The notes: generated from the sequence alone by a model not told the origin. A stretch of 8,404 nucleotides of DNA from Flavobacterium psychrophilum (GCA_945866505.1 CAMBHH010000152.1:1-8404), one strand, 5' to 3'. Positions 1-6,044 are shown, counted from the first letter of the stretch. Program-made: numbers and translations.

Positions 1-399
1 TAGTTGCAAATCTTTGGGCGATCGATATTCTAAAGCATTTGGAAGGAAGCGGTAAAGCACAAAAACAGTAATCCAAGATATCAGCGCGGTCATAATTAAG
101 ATCACTGCATTTAGTCTGTATAAAGGAATCCAAAAAATAATAGCGTCTACAAAATGCGAAGTGCCGCAAAACAAAATGAATAGGATAAACCATATGAAAA
201 CCCTCTTAAATAGTGTTTCTTTCCTTTTTTTGACAAATTTGTACAAGAGGATTGGGATAGAAAGATAGGCTAATCCTGTTGCTATATTTGCCATAATGTA
301 AAGCCAACCGAGCGTCTCTGACCACTGACCGCAAATCCACCGAGGCATAAATCCACCAGAACTGAAAATATTTTCTACGATTTCAAAAATTTCATCCAT
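1..399 (-). CDS. Ethylene-receptor-like membrane sensor protein (N-terminal part, probable histidine kinase)
   Basis: Partial gene: the N-terminal 133 codons read without a stop from an ATG at 399 to the window edge, and the C-terminal part lies outside. The protein has three hydrophobic helices at about residues 33-53, 66-91 and 95-117. LAYLSIP at 43-49 and CGTSHF at 78-83 match the plant ETR1 ethylene-binding domain, where LAYFSIP and CGATHL carry the copper ligands Cys65 and His69; here these are Cys78 and His82. The ETR1 Asp25 position appears to be Asn38. Bacterial proteins with this domain usually continue into PAS/GAF and histidine kinase domains, so a membrane sensor kinase is expected but not seen. 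The ligand could be ethylene, copper or something else. No strong ribosome binding site is visible. Confidence 0.8.
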   Translation of the reverse strand, partial: MDEIFEIVENIFSSGGFMPRWICGQWSETLGWLYIMANIATGLAYLSIPILLYKFVKKRKETLFKRVFIWFILFILFCGTSHFVDAIIFWIPLYRLNAVILIMTALISWITVFVLYRFLPNALEYRSPKDLQL

Positions 400-630
400 C
401 TTGCTATCTATTTTTTTGTCTTGTCAGCAGTCTAATCTCAAAGCATCTATGGCATAACTAACCATTTCCAATATCATGGTTTTGTTGCTTGCTCGAAACG
501 TTTTGCTAATGGGCGATTGTCTGGGTTAACAATCCTTGATGTATCGGTTAAGCACTTCTATATCAGGTCAAAAACAATATTTTCGTTAAGCCTATCGCCG
601 AAATCTGCAATAGTAGCTAATGTGCAATTT
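400..630. other. Intergenic region with decayed repeat-like structure
   Basis: This 231-bp gap separates the lipoprotein gene from the downstream sensor gene on the minus strand. No convincing reading frame is present in either direction. It contains the imperfect inverted repeat at 512-599 and a 10-bp direct repeat, GCTAATG(G/T)GC, at 505-514 and 616-625. No T-rich terminator hairpin is visible after the lipoprotein stop, and I see no clear promoter for the sensor gene. Confidence 0.5.
512..599. repeat. Imperfect long inverted repeat (19 nt / 15 nt arms, 54-nt loop)
   Basis: The left arm (512-530) reads GGCGAT, five unpaired bases, GGGTTAAC. The right arm (585-599) reads GTTAAGCC, one unpaired base, ATCGCC. 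The outer six bases pair perfectly and the inner eight pair with one mismatch. A near-direct repeat, GCTAATG(G/T)GC, brackets it at 505-514 and 616-625. It lies 31 bases beyond the lipoprotein stop codon. It could be a degenerate intergenic repeat unit, an mRNA 3' structure, or a recombination-site relic; the right arm GTTAAGC fits the attC R' consensus GTTRRRY but the left arm does not fit its partner. Confidence 0.45.
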
Positions 631-1158
631 TTAATTAGCGAGCAGTTCTTTTATCATTTTTGGAACTTCCTTCTCAGGTGTTGGAAAATCATGCATTTCT
701 TTGTTTTTATAAATATTGTACGATGATTTTGCAATAACTTTATCGCCATTAGCAGTGATAAAAACGATTTCAAGTTTATCGAGGACTTTTTTAAAATCCC
801 ATCTCCATGTATCATAATATTGAACAATAAAATCAAAGTCAACGGGACTATCTTCCTTTTTTCCAATTACAGCGATAATACCATTTTTTTCAAGTTCGTT
901 TTTTATTATAACATCAGTATTTCCAATTATGTCATGTTGTACTGCTGGATCGTCTGATGGTATTATATATCCGAAGGGAGTAATTACACCAAATTGAAAT
1001 TGAATGTACTGAGAGTTATCTGTAGAAATTATATATGCTTTTTTATAATTTTTAGTATCATGCTCTGGAGATTTTACTGTTTTTATTGTTCCTGCACATC
1101 CATAAAACATGAAAACTGTAATTACAATAAAAGATATCTTTTGCACTGTATTTGTCAT
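631..1158 (-). CDS. Putative lipoprotein, unknown function
   Basis: A 175-residue protein with a short basic start, a hydrophobic segment at about residues 8-20 and a Cys at 21 in the context FYGCAG. This looks like a slightly non-canonical lipobox, so the mature protein is probably lipid-anchored in the envelope. The mature part is mixed alpha/beta. It contains IIKNELEKNG at about 85-94, the segment FIVQYYDTWRWDFKKVLDKL around 110-129, and an IVFITANGDKVIA-like strand. This pattern recalls small lipoproteins in which a tyrosine/tryptophan-rich strand (YxDxWRWD) precedes a strand ending in G-x-x-IA. I cannot assign a family with certainty or give a function. The ATG at 1158 is the only start that includes the whole signal sequence. 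It is divergent from the sigma factor gene. Confidence 0.8.
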   Translation of the reverse strand: MTNTVQKISFIVITVFMFYGCAGTIKTVKSPEHDTKNYKKAYIISTDNSQYIQFQFGVITPFGYIIPSDDPAVQHDIIGNTDVIIKNELEKNGIIAVIGKKEDSPVDFDFIVQYYDTWRWDFKKVLDKLEIVFITANGDKVIAKSSYNIYKNKEMHDFPTPEKEVPKMIKELLAN

Positions 1159-1513
1159 TTATAAATCTTTCAATATTTAGGTTCTAGATTCGGTTAACAT
1201 TGAACACAATATTTAAATAATTCAAGCATAATAGGATTTGTTTGCGCAAATCTTTCTGGATAGGTTTGACAATCTCAGATTAAATTTCCCAAATATAAAA
1301 AAAAAACTTAAAAAATCTAATTCCAACAAATGAAATCTTCCTCCATTTTGTGACAATCTAACCCCCATCGAATAATAATTAATTTAAAAACAAAAAATAC
1401 TGATAAAAATAAATACCCGATTTTAACTACTTTTGAGAATTAGGAATGTGATACAATCGTCTTAGTATAAAACCTTAAAAAAAGAAATAGTCTATAAAAA
1501 ATACTTTTTTAAA
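1159..1513. other. Divergent intergenic region between lipoprotein and sigma factor genes
   Basis: No gene is seen in these 355 bp. On the minus strand TATATTTG (plus-strand 1290-1297) fits the Bacteroidetes -7 consensus TAnnTTTG and could drive the lipoprotein gene with a leader of about 125 bases, although no well-spaced -33 TTTG is evident. On the plus strand TACTTTTG at 1428-1435 also fits the -7 consensus, and ATCGTCTTA at 1456-1464 resembles the ECF -10 block found elsewhere in the window. A perfect 10-bp palindrome, TTTGCGCAAA, lies at 1241-1250. The 9-mer TGACAATCT occurs at 1267-1275 and 1351-1359. Confidence 0.5.
1428..1464 (+). promoter_or_regulatory. Possible promoter elements of the sigma factor gene
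   Basis: TACTTTTG (1428-1435) matches the Bacteroidetes primary sigma -7 element TAnnTTTG. Further down, ATCGTCTTA (1456-1464) differs by one base from the ATCGTCTAA block shared by the two stronger ECF-type promoters in this window. However, no GCAAGAA block stands at the matching distance upstream. Both elements lie 50-86 bases before the proposed TTG start. Autoregulation of the sigma gene is possible but only weakly supported here. Confidence 0.3.
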
Positions 1514-2059
1514 TTGAGCAGTAATCAAAATGATTTCAGAAAAATTTATGACCAATACAAAGTGTTGGTCTATAATGTGGCGCTCAATTATTTGCAAAAC
1601 AGAGAAGATGCCGAGGAAATCACGCAGGATGTGTTTGTACAAGTTCATCATTCTATAAGGCAATTCAATAAAAATTCGGAACTCAAAACTTGGATTTATC
1701 GCATTACCATCAATAAATGCTTGGATTTCATAAAACGTAAAAGCAGCAAAAAACGTCTTTTTATTTTTGGAAAGAAATCTGAAAACGAATTCGAAGTACA
1801 AAATATTTCCAACTTTGAACATCCCGGAATCTTGTTGGAAAACAAAGAAAAAGCGGAGATGCTGTATGGAGTTATCAATGAATTACCCGAAAACCAAAAG
1901 GCGGCCTTCATCCTTTCTAAAATGGATGGCTTATCAAATCCCGAAATTTCAACCATTTTAGAAGTGAGTATCTCATCTGTTGAGTCCTTGATTTTCAGAG
2001 CAAAAGCCAGCCTTAAAGAAAAATTATCAAAAAAGTTTGAAGTCTATCGCAAGAAATAA
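1514..2059 (+). CDS. ECF-type RNA polymerase sigma factor
   Basis: A 181-residue sigma-70 family ECF sigma factor that directs RNA polymerase to a small regulon. Region 2 spans about residues 10-76, with DAEEITQDVFVQV at 32-44 (region 2.2) and LKTWIYRITINKCLDFIKRK at 57-76 (regions 2.3/2.4). Region 4 spans about 113-171, with LPENQKAAF and a helix-turn-helix around 140-168 (GLSNPEISTILEVSISSVES). Regions 1 and 3 are absent, as usual for ECF factors. The start is TTG: an in-frame stop lies at 1463-1465 and no in-frame ATG occurs before the conserved region. The gene is followed by a small membrane protein and a CnrX-like sensor, so it is probably held inactive at the membrane, as CnrH is. The final codons contain the -35 block of the next gene's promoter. 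Confidence 0.93.
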   Translation: MSSNQNDFRKIYDQYKVLVYNVALNYLQNREDAEEITQDVFVQVHHSIRQFNKNSELKTWIYRITINKCLDFIKRKSSKKRLFIFGKKSENEFEVQNISNFEHPGILLENKEKAEMLYGVINELPENQKAAFILSKMDGLSNPEISTILEVSISSVESLIFRAKASLKEKLSKKFEVYRKK

Positions 2060-2076
2060 TACTTAATATCGTCTAA
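2045..2076 (+). promoter_or_regulatory. ECF-type promoter before the putative anti-sigma gene (copy 1)
   Basis: TATCGCAAGAA at 2045-2055, twelve bases, then ATCGTCTAA at 2068-2076. Both blocks and the spacing are identical at 4562-4593. Read as GCAAGAA, 16 bases, TCTAA, the spacing equals that of classic ECF promoters such as the RpoE consensus (GGAACTT, N16, TCTAA-like), and the -10 block carries the CGTC often seen with ECF factors. The -35 block lies inside the last codons of the sigma gene. Transcription would start near 2083, about 40 bases before the next start codon. The inferred regulator is the adjacent sigma factor. Confidence 0.72.
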
Positions 2077-2100
2077 TTTAAATAAGAACAGAATTGAAAG

Positions 2101-2121
2101 ATTCTGAACTAAATTCAGAAT
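2101..2121 (+). promoter_or_regulatory. Perfect 8-bp inverted repeat abutting the putative anti-sigma start codon
   Basis: ATTCTGAA (2101-2108), loop CTAAA, TTCAGAAT (2114-2121) form a perfect 8-bp hairpin ending two bases before the ATG at 2124. There is no T tract and it lies inside the predicted leader transcript, so it is not an ordinary terminator. It could hide the initiation region of the small membrane protein mRNA, or serve as a dyad operator. The role is inferred from position only. Confidence 0.5.
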
Positions 2122-2123
2122 AA

Positions 2124-2387
2124 ATGGATAAAGAAGAATGGATCAATGAAGTTTTAAAGAGCACTGAAGGAATGGTAAAAATCAGTCCAGACGATTCGCT
2201 ATTTTTTAAAATTCAAAGTAGGATTAACGATACTAAACTTTCGAGTCGTTGGGTTTGGCTTGCGGCGGCTTCCTTTGTTATTTTAGTATCGTTAAATATG
2301 AAGTTCATCTTTAGCAAAACCAATAGCAAGGAAAACCAAACAGAAGTTCTTGCGTCAACAATTGTAAAATCGAATCAACTTTATTAA
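2124..2387 (+). CDS. Small single-pass membrane protein, putative anti-sigma factor (CnrY-like position)
   Basis: An 87-residue protein with a charged N-terminal part (residues 1-41), one hydrophobic helix at about 43-60 (WVWLAAASFVILVSLNM) and a short polar tail. The N-terminal part carries WINEVLKSTEGM and the segment SPDDSLFFKIQSRI, a pattern typical of very short proteins encoded directly after ECF sigma genes in flavobacteria. By size, topology and place between a sigma factor and a CnrX-like protein it corresponds to CnrY, the roughly 95-residue anti-sigma factor that holds CnrH at the membrane. Sequence similarity to CnrY is not evident, so the role is inferred from architecture. Its own ECF-type promoter and a hairpin stand directly upstream. 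The next gene starts 7 bases after the stop. Confidence 0.75.
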   Translation: MDKEEWINEVLKSTEGMVKISPDDSLFFKIQSRINDTKLSSRWVWLAAASFVILVSLNMKFIFSKTNSKENQTEVLASTIVKSNQLY

Positions 2388-2394
2388 ATCGATA

Positions 2395-2847
2395 ATGGAT
2401 AAAATTAAAATATTAACCTACGCAGTAATCGCACTTTTGGTGCTTAATCTGGCAACCATTGGATTTGTGGTATCTAAGCCCGGAGCTAGAAACCGAGCTG
2501 AACCTCGTAAAATCATCATCGAAAAATTACATTTTGATGCAAACCAACAAAAAGAATACGAAAAACTGATTTTTTGGCATCGTGGCCAAATTAATGAATT
2601 GGATGAAAAAATCCGAAATTCAAAAAAGGAATTGTATTTTCTTTTACTTGAAAATGAGGTTAACAAGCAAAAAAAAGATAGTTTAATCACTACGATTTCA
2701 GTGTACCAAAAGCAAATAGAATCAACTCATTTTAAACATTTTCAAGATATTAAAAATTTGTGTCGAAAAGATCAAATGCAAAATTATACGGATTTGACCT
2801 TCGAACTTTCGCGACTATTTTCACCAAAACCACCAAAACGTGATTAA
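2395..2847 (+). CDS. Membrane-anchored periplasmic metal sensor, CnrX/CpxP (heavy-metal resistor) type
   Basis: A 150-residue protein with an N-terminal membrane anchor at about residues 7-27, then a periplasmic all-helical part. LHFDANQQKEYEKL (45-58) is the start of the first helix, as in Spy/CpxP/CnrX proteins. A long charged hairpin follows (62-110), then THFKHFQDIKNLCRKDQMQNY (111-131) and a short proline-rich tail. Candidate metal ligands are His46, His62, His112, His115, Cys123 and Met128. CnrX of Cupriavidus metallidurans is of about this length (148 residues) and uses His, Glu and Met residues of such a hairpin to sense Ni/Co, releasing the sigma factor through CnrY. The gene overlaps the next by 8 bases. 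The metal sensed is unknown; the downstream genes suggest copper. A Spy/CpxP-type chaperone is the alternative. Confidence 0.8.
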   Translation: MDKIKILTYAVIALLVLNLATIGFVVSKPGARNRAEPRKIIIEKLHFDANQQKEYEKLIFWHRGQINELDEKIRNSKKELYFLLLENEVNKQKKDSLITTISVYQKQIESTHFKHFQDIKNLCRKDQMQNYTDLTFELSRLFSPKPPKRD

Positions 2848-3538
2848 AAAAATCGGTCTTTTTTTAAGTATTACTAGTCTCTTTGTCCAACTGACTTTTG
2901 CTCAAAATGCCAAGGATTCATTGGTGATGCATCTTCATTTAAAATTTGAGAAGCAAGACTTTGAATGGAACAAAAAATATATCTCGGCCAAAAATGACAG
3001 TTTGCAAATCGATTTGTTTAAATTTTATATTTCTTCCATTTCGGTTCAATTTTCAGATAGTTCTATTTTCACTGAACAAAATAGTTATCATTTAATAGAT
3101 AGTGAGAACCCAAAGTCGCTAAAGATTTCTCTTTGTAAAAACAAAAAAAGTAGCATTAAAAAAATCATTTTCAATCTTGGTATCGATAGTTTAGCCAGCA
3201 CTTCTGGCGTTTTAGGTGGCGATTTAGATCCTACAAAAGGAATGTATTGGGCTTGGCAAAGTGGCTATATCAACTTGAAAATAGAAGGTAAAAGTTCCAG
3301 TTGTACCACTAGAAAAAATGAATTTCAATTTCATATTGGCGGCTATTTACAACCAAATTATGCGATGCGAAAAATTGTTTTGGAACCCAATAATCCAAAA
3401 TCAATTATAGATATTAATGTTGATTTAGCAGCCATTTTTTCTGAAATAGCACTTTCTAAGATGAATAGCGTTATGATTCCGGGTAAGCAAGCTATGGAAA
3501 TAGCCGATTTTAGTGTTAAAATGTTTACCGTAGAATGA
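2840..3538 (+). CDS. MbnP-like periplasmic protein (putative copper-binding partner of a diheme enzyme)
   Basis: A 232-residue protein with a signal peptide ending near Ala21 (TFAQ), so it is exported. Family hallmarks are HLHLKFE at the first strand (His31, His33), LFKFYISSISVQF near 60-72, GGDLDPTKGMYWAWQSGYI (126-144) and FQFHIGGY (162-169). The Trp137-Ala-Trp139 pair in the WQSGY segment and His165 are the notable residues. In characterised MbnP proteins one conserved Trp is converted to kynurenine by the diheme enzyme MbnH, which allows copper binding. The start is GTG at 2840, the only start giving an intact signal peptide. It overlaps the previous gene by 8 bases and the next by 4 (ATGA), indicating translational coupling with the diheme enzyme. 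No methanobactin genes are present. Confidence 0.85.
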   Translation: MIKKIGLFLSITSLFVQLTFAQNAKDSLVMHLHLKFEKQDFEWNKKYISAKNDSLQIDLFKFYISSISVQFSDSSIFTEQNSYHLIDSENPKSLKISLCKNKKSSIKKIIFNLGIDSLASTSGVLGGDLDPTKGMYWAWQSGYINLKIEGKSSSCTTRKNEFQFHIGGYLQPNYAMRKIVLEPNNPKSIIDINVDLAAIFSEIALSKMNSVMIPGKQAMEIADFSVKMFTVE

Positions 3539-4557
3539 AAATTCATTTTAAACATATTGTATCAGTAGGGATTTTAATCACCGTAGCTTTTACTGCAAAT
3601 AAAACCAGTCCGCTGTACTTTAAGGTTCCAAAAGGTTGGCCAAAAGCGCATTACGATTTTTCAAAAAACCCATTAACAGAAGAAGGATTTCAGCTGGGAC
3701 GAAAATTATTTTATGATCCCATTTTATCTAGAGATAGTACGATATCTTGCACCAGTTGCCATTTGCAAGCTACTGGTTTTACTCACGTTGACCACAGTTT
3801 AAGTCACGGAATTGATGGCAAAGTAGGCAATCGAAATTCGATGACGTTAATGAATTTAGCTTGGAGTAAAAGTTTTATGTGGGACGGTGGCGTAAATCAT
3901 TTAGACGTTCAACCCTTAAATCCTATTACAAGTCCAGTAGAAATGGATGAAACCTTAGAAAATGTGGTCAGCAAACTTCAAAAAACAGAAAATTATCCCA
4001 TTTTATTTGAAAAAGCATTTGGTAGTTCGAAAATTACGGGACAAAGACTTTTAAAGGCCATTTCTCAGTTTGAATTGCAACTGGTTTCATCCAATTCGAA
4101 ATACGATAAAGTGATGCGCAAAGAAACTGAATTTACTGAACAAGAGCAAAATGGGTATCAACTTTTTAAAACAAACTGCGCTTCTTGCCACACTGAGCCT
4201 CTATTTACTAATGGAAAATTCGAAAATAATGGTTTGGAAATTGACACGACCTTAAATGACTTGGGAAGAATAAAAATGACACATCAAAATGAAGATTCTC
4301 TTCGATTCAAAGTGCCAACATTACGAAATATTCAGTTTACTTTTCCGTATATGCACGACGGGAGATTTAAAACATTAACCGAGGTAGTTAAACATTACAA
4401 TTCAATCAGAAGCAATACTATTTTACCCAAACAGTTATCAAAACCAATGCATTTATCCGAACACGATCGCGTTGATTTGGTAGCTTTTCTGAAGACTTTA
4501 ACAGATCAAGAATTCCTTTTTAACCCACGTTTTTCCTATCCAAGAGAAAATAATTAA
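3535..4557 (+). CDS. Diheme cytochrome c peroxidase, MauG/MbnH-like
   Basis: A 340-residue exported protein with a hydrophobic signal segment at about residues 8-21. Two c-type heme motifs are present: C72-TS-C75-H76 in the N-terminal domain and C215-AS-C218-H219 in the C-terminal domain. FMWDGG at 114-119 supplies Trp116, in the position of the inter-heme tryptophan of the bacterial cytochrome c peroxidase/MauG family. VPTLRNIQFTFPYMHDGRFK (260-279), KHYN (286-289) and the C-terminal DLVAFLKTLT (314-323) complete the family signature. Members either reduce peroxide or oxidise amino acids of a partner protein. Overlap by ATGA with the MbnP-like gene strongly suggests the latter: oxidation of a Trp in that partner, as MbnH does. 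The distal axial ligand cannot be assigned by eye. General peroxidase activity remains possible. Confidence 0.9.
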   Translation: MKIHFKHIVSVGILITVAFTANKTSPLYFKVPKGWPKAHYDFSKNPLTEEGFQLGRKLFYDPILSRDSTISCTSCHLQATGFTHVDHSLSHGIDGKVGNRNSMTLMNLAWSKSFMWDGGVNHLDVQPLNPITSPVEMDETLENVVSKLQKTENYPILFEKAFGSSKITGQRLLKAISQFELQLVSSNSKYDKVMRKETEFTEQEQNGYQLFKTNCASCHTEPLFTNGKFENNGLEIDTTLNDLGRIKMTHQNEDSLRFKVPTLRNIQFTFPYMHDGRFKTLTEVVKHYNSIRSNTILPKQLSKPMHLSEHDRVDLVAFLKTLTDQEFLFNPRFSYPRENN

Positions 4558-4561
4558 TAAA

Positions 4562-4593
4562 TATCGCAAGAATATTATTTTTTTATCGTCTAA
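4562..4593 (+). promoter_or_regulatory. ECF-type promoter before the YHYH gene (copy 2)
   Basis: TATCGCAAGAA at 4562-4572, twelve bases, then ATCGTCTAA at 4585-4593. It is identical in both blocks and in spacing to 2045-2076, while the 12 bases between differ. The sequence lies in a 67-bp intergenic gap, starting 5 bases after the diheme enzyme stop codon. Transcription would begin near 4600, about 25 bases before the ATG at 4625. It indicates that the exported YHYH protein, and probably the second peroxidase after it, belong to the regulon of the local sigma factor. Confidence 0.75.
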
Positions 4594-4624
4594 CTACTAA
4601 ACAGTAACTCTAATTCAATCAATT

Positions 4625-5989
4625 ATGAAAAAAATCTTAGTCGTTTTACTAATTACAGCTGTCGGAAATTCCTTGATAGCGCAAACAATTCCGGCCATAA
4701 CCTCTTGGTTAAGAAATACGACTTCTATCACAGGAAGACATTATGTATCTGGAAATTCTACGCCAATTATCGATGCAGTATTGGCCAATGTGCAAAAAGT
4801 ACAATATTCTACTGATTGGGTTTACGTGACCACCAACGGAATTCCCGCATACATTACAGGACCATTTCTTGATGGAAACACATCATTAGCAACAACAAGA
4901 AATGGAGCCATTTTTCAAATTCCCTTAAATCCTACTAAAAATGTGGGAACTGCGACTGAGACAAAAGGTGGTAATAATGGAATATTCATCAATGGAGTTG
5001 CCTTATTTGATTACCGTGACGGTGTGGCATGGAATGCAACTACTAACGCGCTTTGTGGTGGCCCAGGAAATCCACCGTGCCCAGGAGGTCCAGCGGCTAC
5101 TAATGCCTGGAATAGAGACGCTATTCCTGCTGAAAAATTAGGTTTTGATTGCGCAAAAGCGCATCCTGCTATGGGTAATTACCACCATCATCAAAACCCA
5201 AGTGCCTTCAATTTGGACTTAGTAGTAACTTCAACAATATGCAGTACCTACCCTTCCGATGGTTTGTATGTAATTAATACTACTCAACATTCACCGCTGC
5301 TGGGCTTTGCTTATGATGGCTTCCCTATTTACGGGGCTTACGGATATGCTAAAACAGATGGAACTGGCGGAATTACAAGATTAAAATCAAGTTATCAATT
5401 AAAATCATACCCAACAGGTCTTCGAACAAACGGGCCTTCGATAAACCAAATAGTGGGAACACAAACCATGTTTAATGGGTATTTTAGAGAAGATTATGAA
5501 TACATTTCACGCACTGAACCCGACTATTTAGATGTGCATAATGGTCGTTTTTGTATAACTCCCGAATACCCAAACGGAACTTATGCGTATTTTACAACGG
5601 TCGACGCTAATCATAATTCGGCTTATCCTTATGTAATTGGTCCGACATATTATGGAAATGTAACGGCCTCCAAGGTAACTTCAATATCTGAAACTACGTC
5701 TACGTATAGTCCAGTTTTAAAAAATCCTGATTTTGATTCTACTGCTTTAAATATTTCAATATATCCTAATCCTGCACAAGATTTTATTGCTATTCAATCT
5801 CAAATGAATGCTGCTAATTTAAAAGCTGAATTAATTGACGAGTTGGGAAAAATAATTCAAACCAAAGAGTTGTTGCAAGGCAGTACCTTGTGCATTTTTG
5901 AAACCGAAACGTTATACAATGGCATTTACTTTTTAAAAATTTCAGATAATTCAAATCACAAAACTCATAAAGTTATTATTCAAAAATAA
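4625..5989 (+). CDS. YHYH-domain protein exported by the type IX secretion system
   Basis: A 454-residue protein with a signal peptide cleaved near residue 19-20 (LIAQ). The YHYH-type domain spans about 60-345. It holds GIFINGVALFDYRDG (119-133), a Cys/Pro/Gly loop CGGPGNPPCPGG (144-155), the signature segment MGNYHHHQNPSAF (183-195), GFAYDGFPIYGAYGY (227-241) and LDVHNGRFCITPEYPNGTY (302-320). The signature reads Y-H-H-H rather than Y-H-Y-H. Residues 378-454 are a type A C-terminal sorting domain (ISIYPNPAQDF, then NGIYFLKI and a KVIIQK end), so the protein is sent across the outer membrane and held on the surface or released. The YHYH biochemical role is not established; the histidine cluster and the neighbouring copper-type genes suggest metal binding. 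An ECF-type promoter precedes it. Confidence 0.9.
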   Translation: MKKILVVLLITAVGNSLIAQTIPAITSWLRNTTSITGRHYVSGNSTPIIDAVLANVQKVQYSTDWVYVTTNGIPAYITGPFLDGNTSLATTRNGAIFQIPLNPTKNVGTATETKGGNNGIFINGVALFDYRDGVAWNATTNALCGGPGNPPCPGGPAATNAWNRDAIPAEKLGFDCAKAHPAMGNYHHHQNPSAFNLDLVVTSTICSTYPSDGLYVINTTQHSPLLGFAYDGFPIYGAYGYAKTDGTGGITRLKSSYQLKSYPTGLRTNGPSINQIVGTQTMFNGYFREDYEYISRTEPDYLDVHNGRFCITPEYPNGTYAYFTTVDANHNSAYPYVIGPTYYGNVTASKVTSISETTSTYSPVLKNPDFDSTALNISIYPNPAQDFIAIQSQMNAANLKAELIDELGKIIQTKELLQGSTLCIFETETLYNGIYFLKISDNSNHKTHKVIIQK

Positions 5990-6000
5990 ATTGTATTCAA

Positions 6001-6025
6001 AAGAAAATCTGTAAATATAATCTAA
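6001..6025 (+). promoter_or_regulatory. Degenerate ECF-like promoter before the second peroxidase
   Basis: AAGAA at 6001-6005 and TCTAA at 6021-6025 are 15 bases apart, against 16 in the two good copies. The CGTC portion is missing, as is the GC of GCAAGAA. The elements lie in the 55-bp gap before the ATG at 6045. This is weak; the gene may simply be read from the YHYH promoter. Confidence 0.2.
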
Positions 6026-6044
6026 AGAATAAACCCATTTATTC

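Noticed and set aside
512..599. A genuine integron attC site
   Set aside because: The right arm GTTAAGC fits GTTRRRY, but the left arm lacks a matching RYYYAAC and no integrase or second cassette is visible, so only an inverted repeat is claimed.
517..726. Plus-strand reading frame across the lipoprotein 3' end
   Set aside because: It overlaps the better lipoprotein gene on the other strand and shows no domain or protein-like composition.
1475..1956. Minus-strand frames opposite the sigma factor gene
   Set aside because: They are antisense shadows of a clear ECF sigma factor and match nothing recognisable.
2418..2690. Minus-strand frame opposite the CnrX-like gene
   Set aside because: Serine/phenylalanine-rich antisense shadow of a convincing coding gene.
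3535..4557. Calling the first diheme enzyme a plain hydrogen peroxide detoxifying peroxidase
   Set aside because: Two heme motifs alone would allow it, but the 4-bp overlap with an MbnP-like gene favours a partner-modifying role; peroxidase activity is kept as an alternative.
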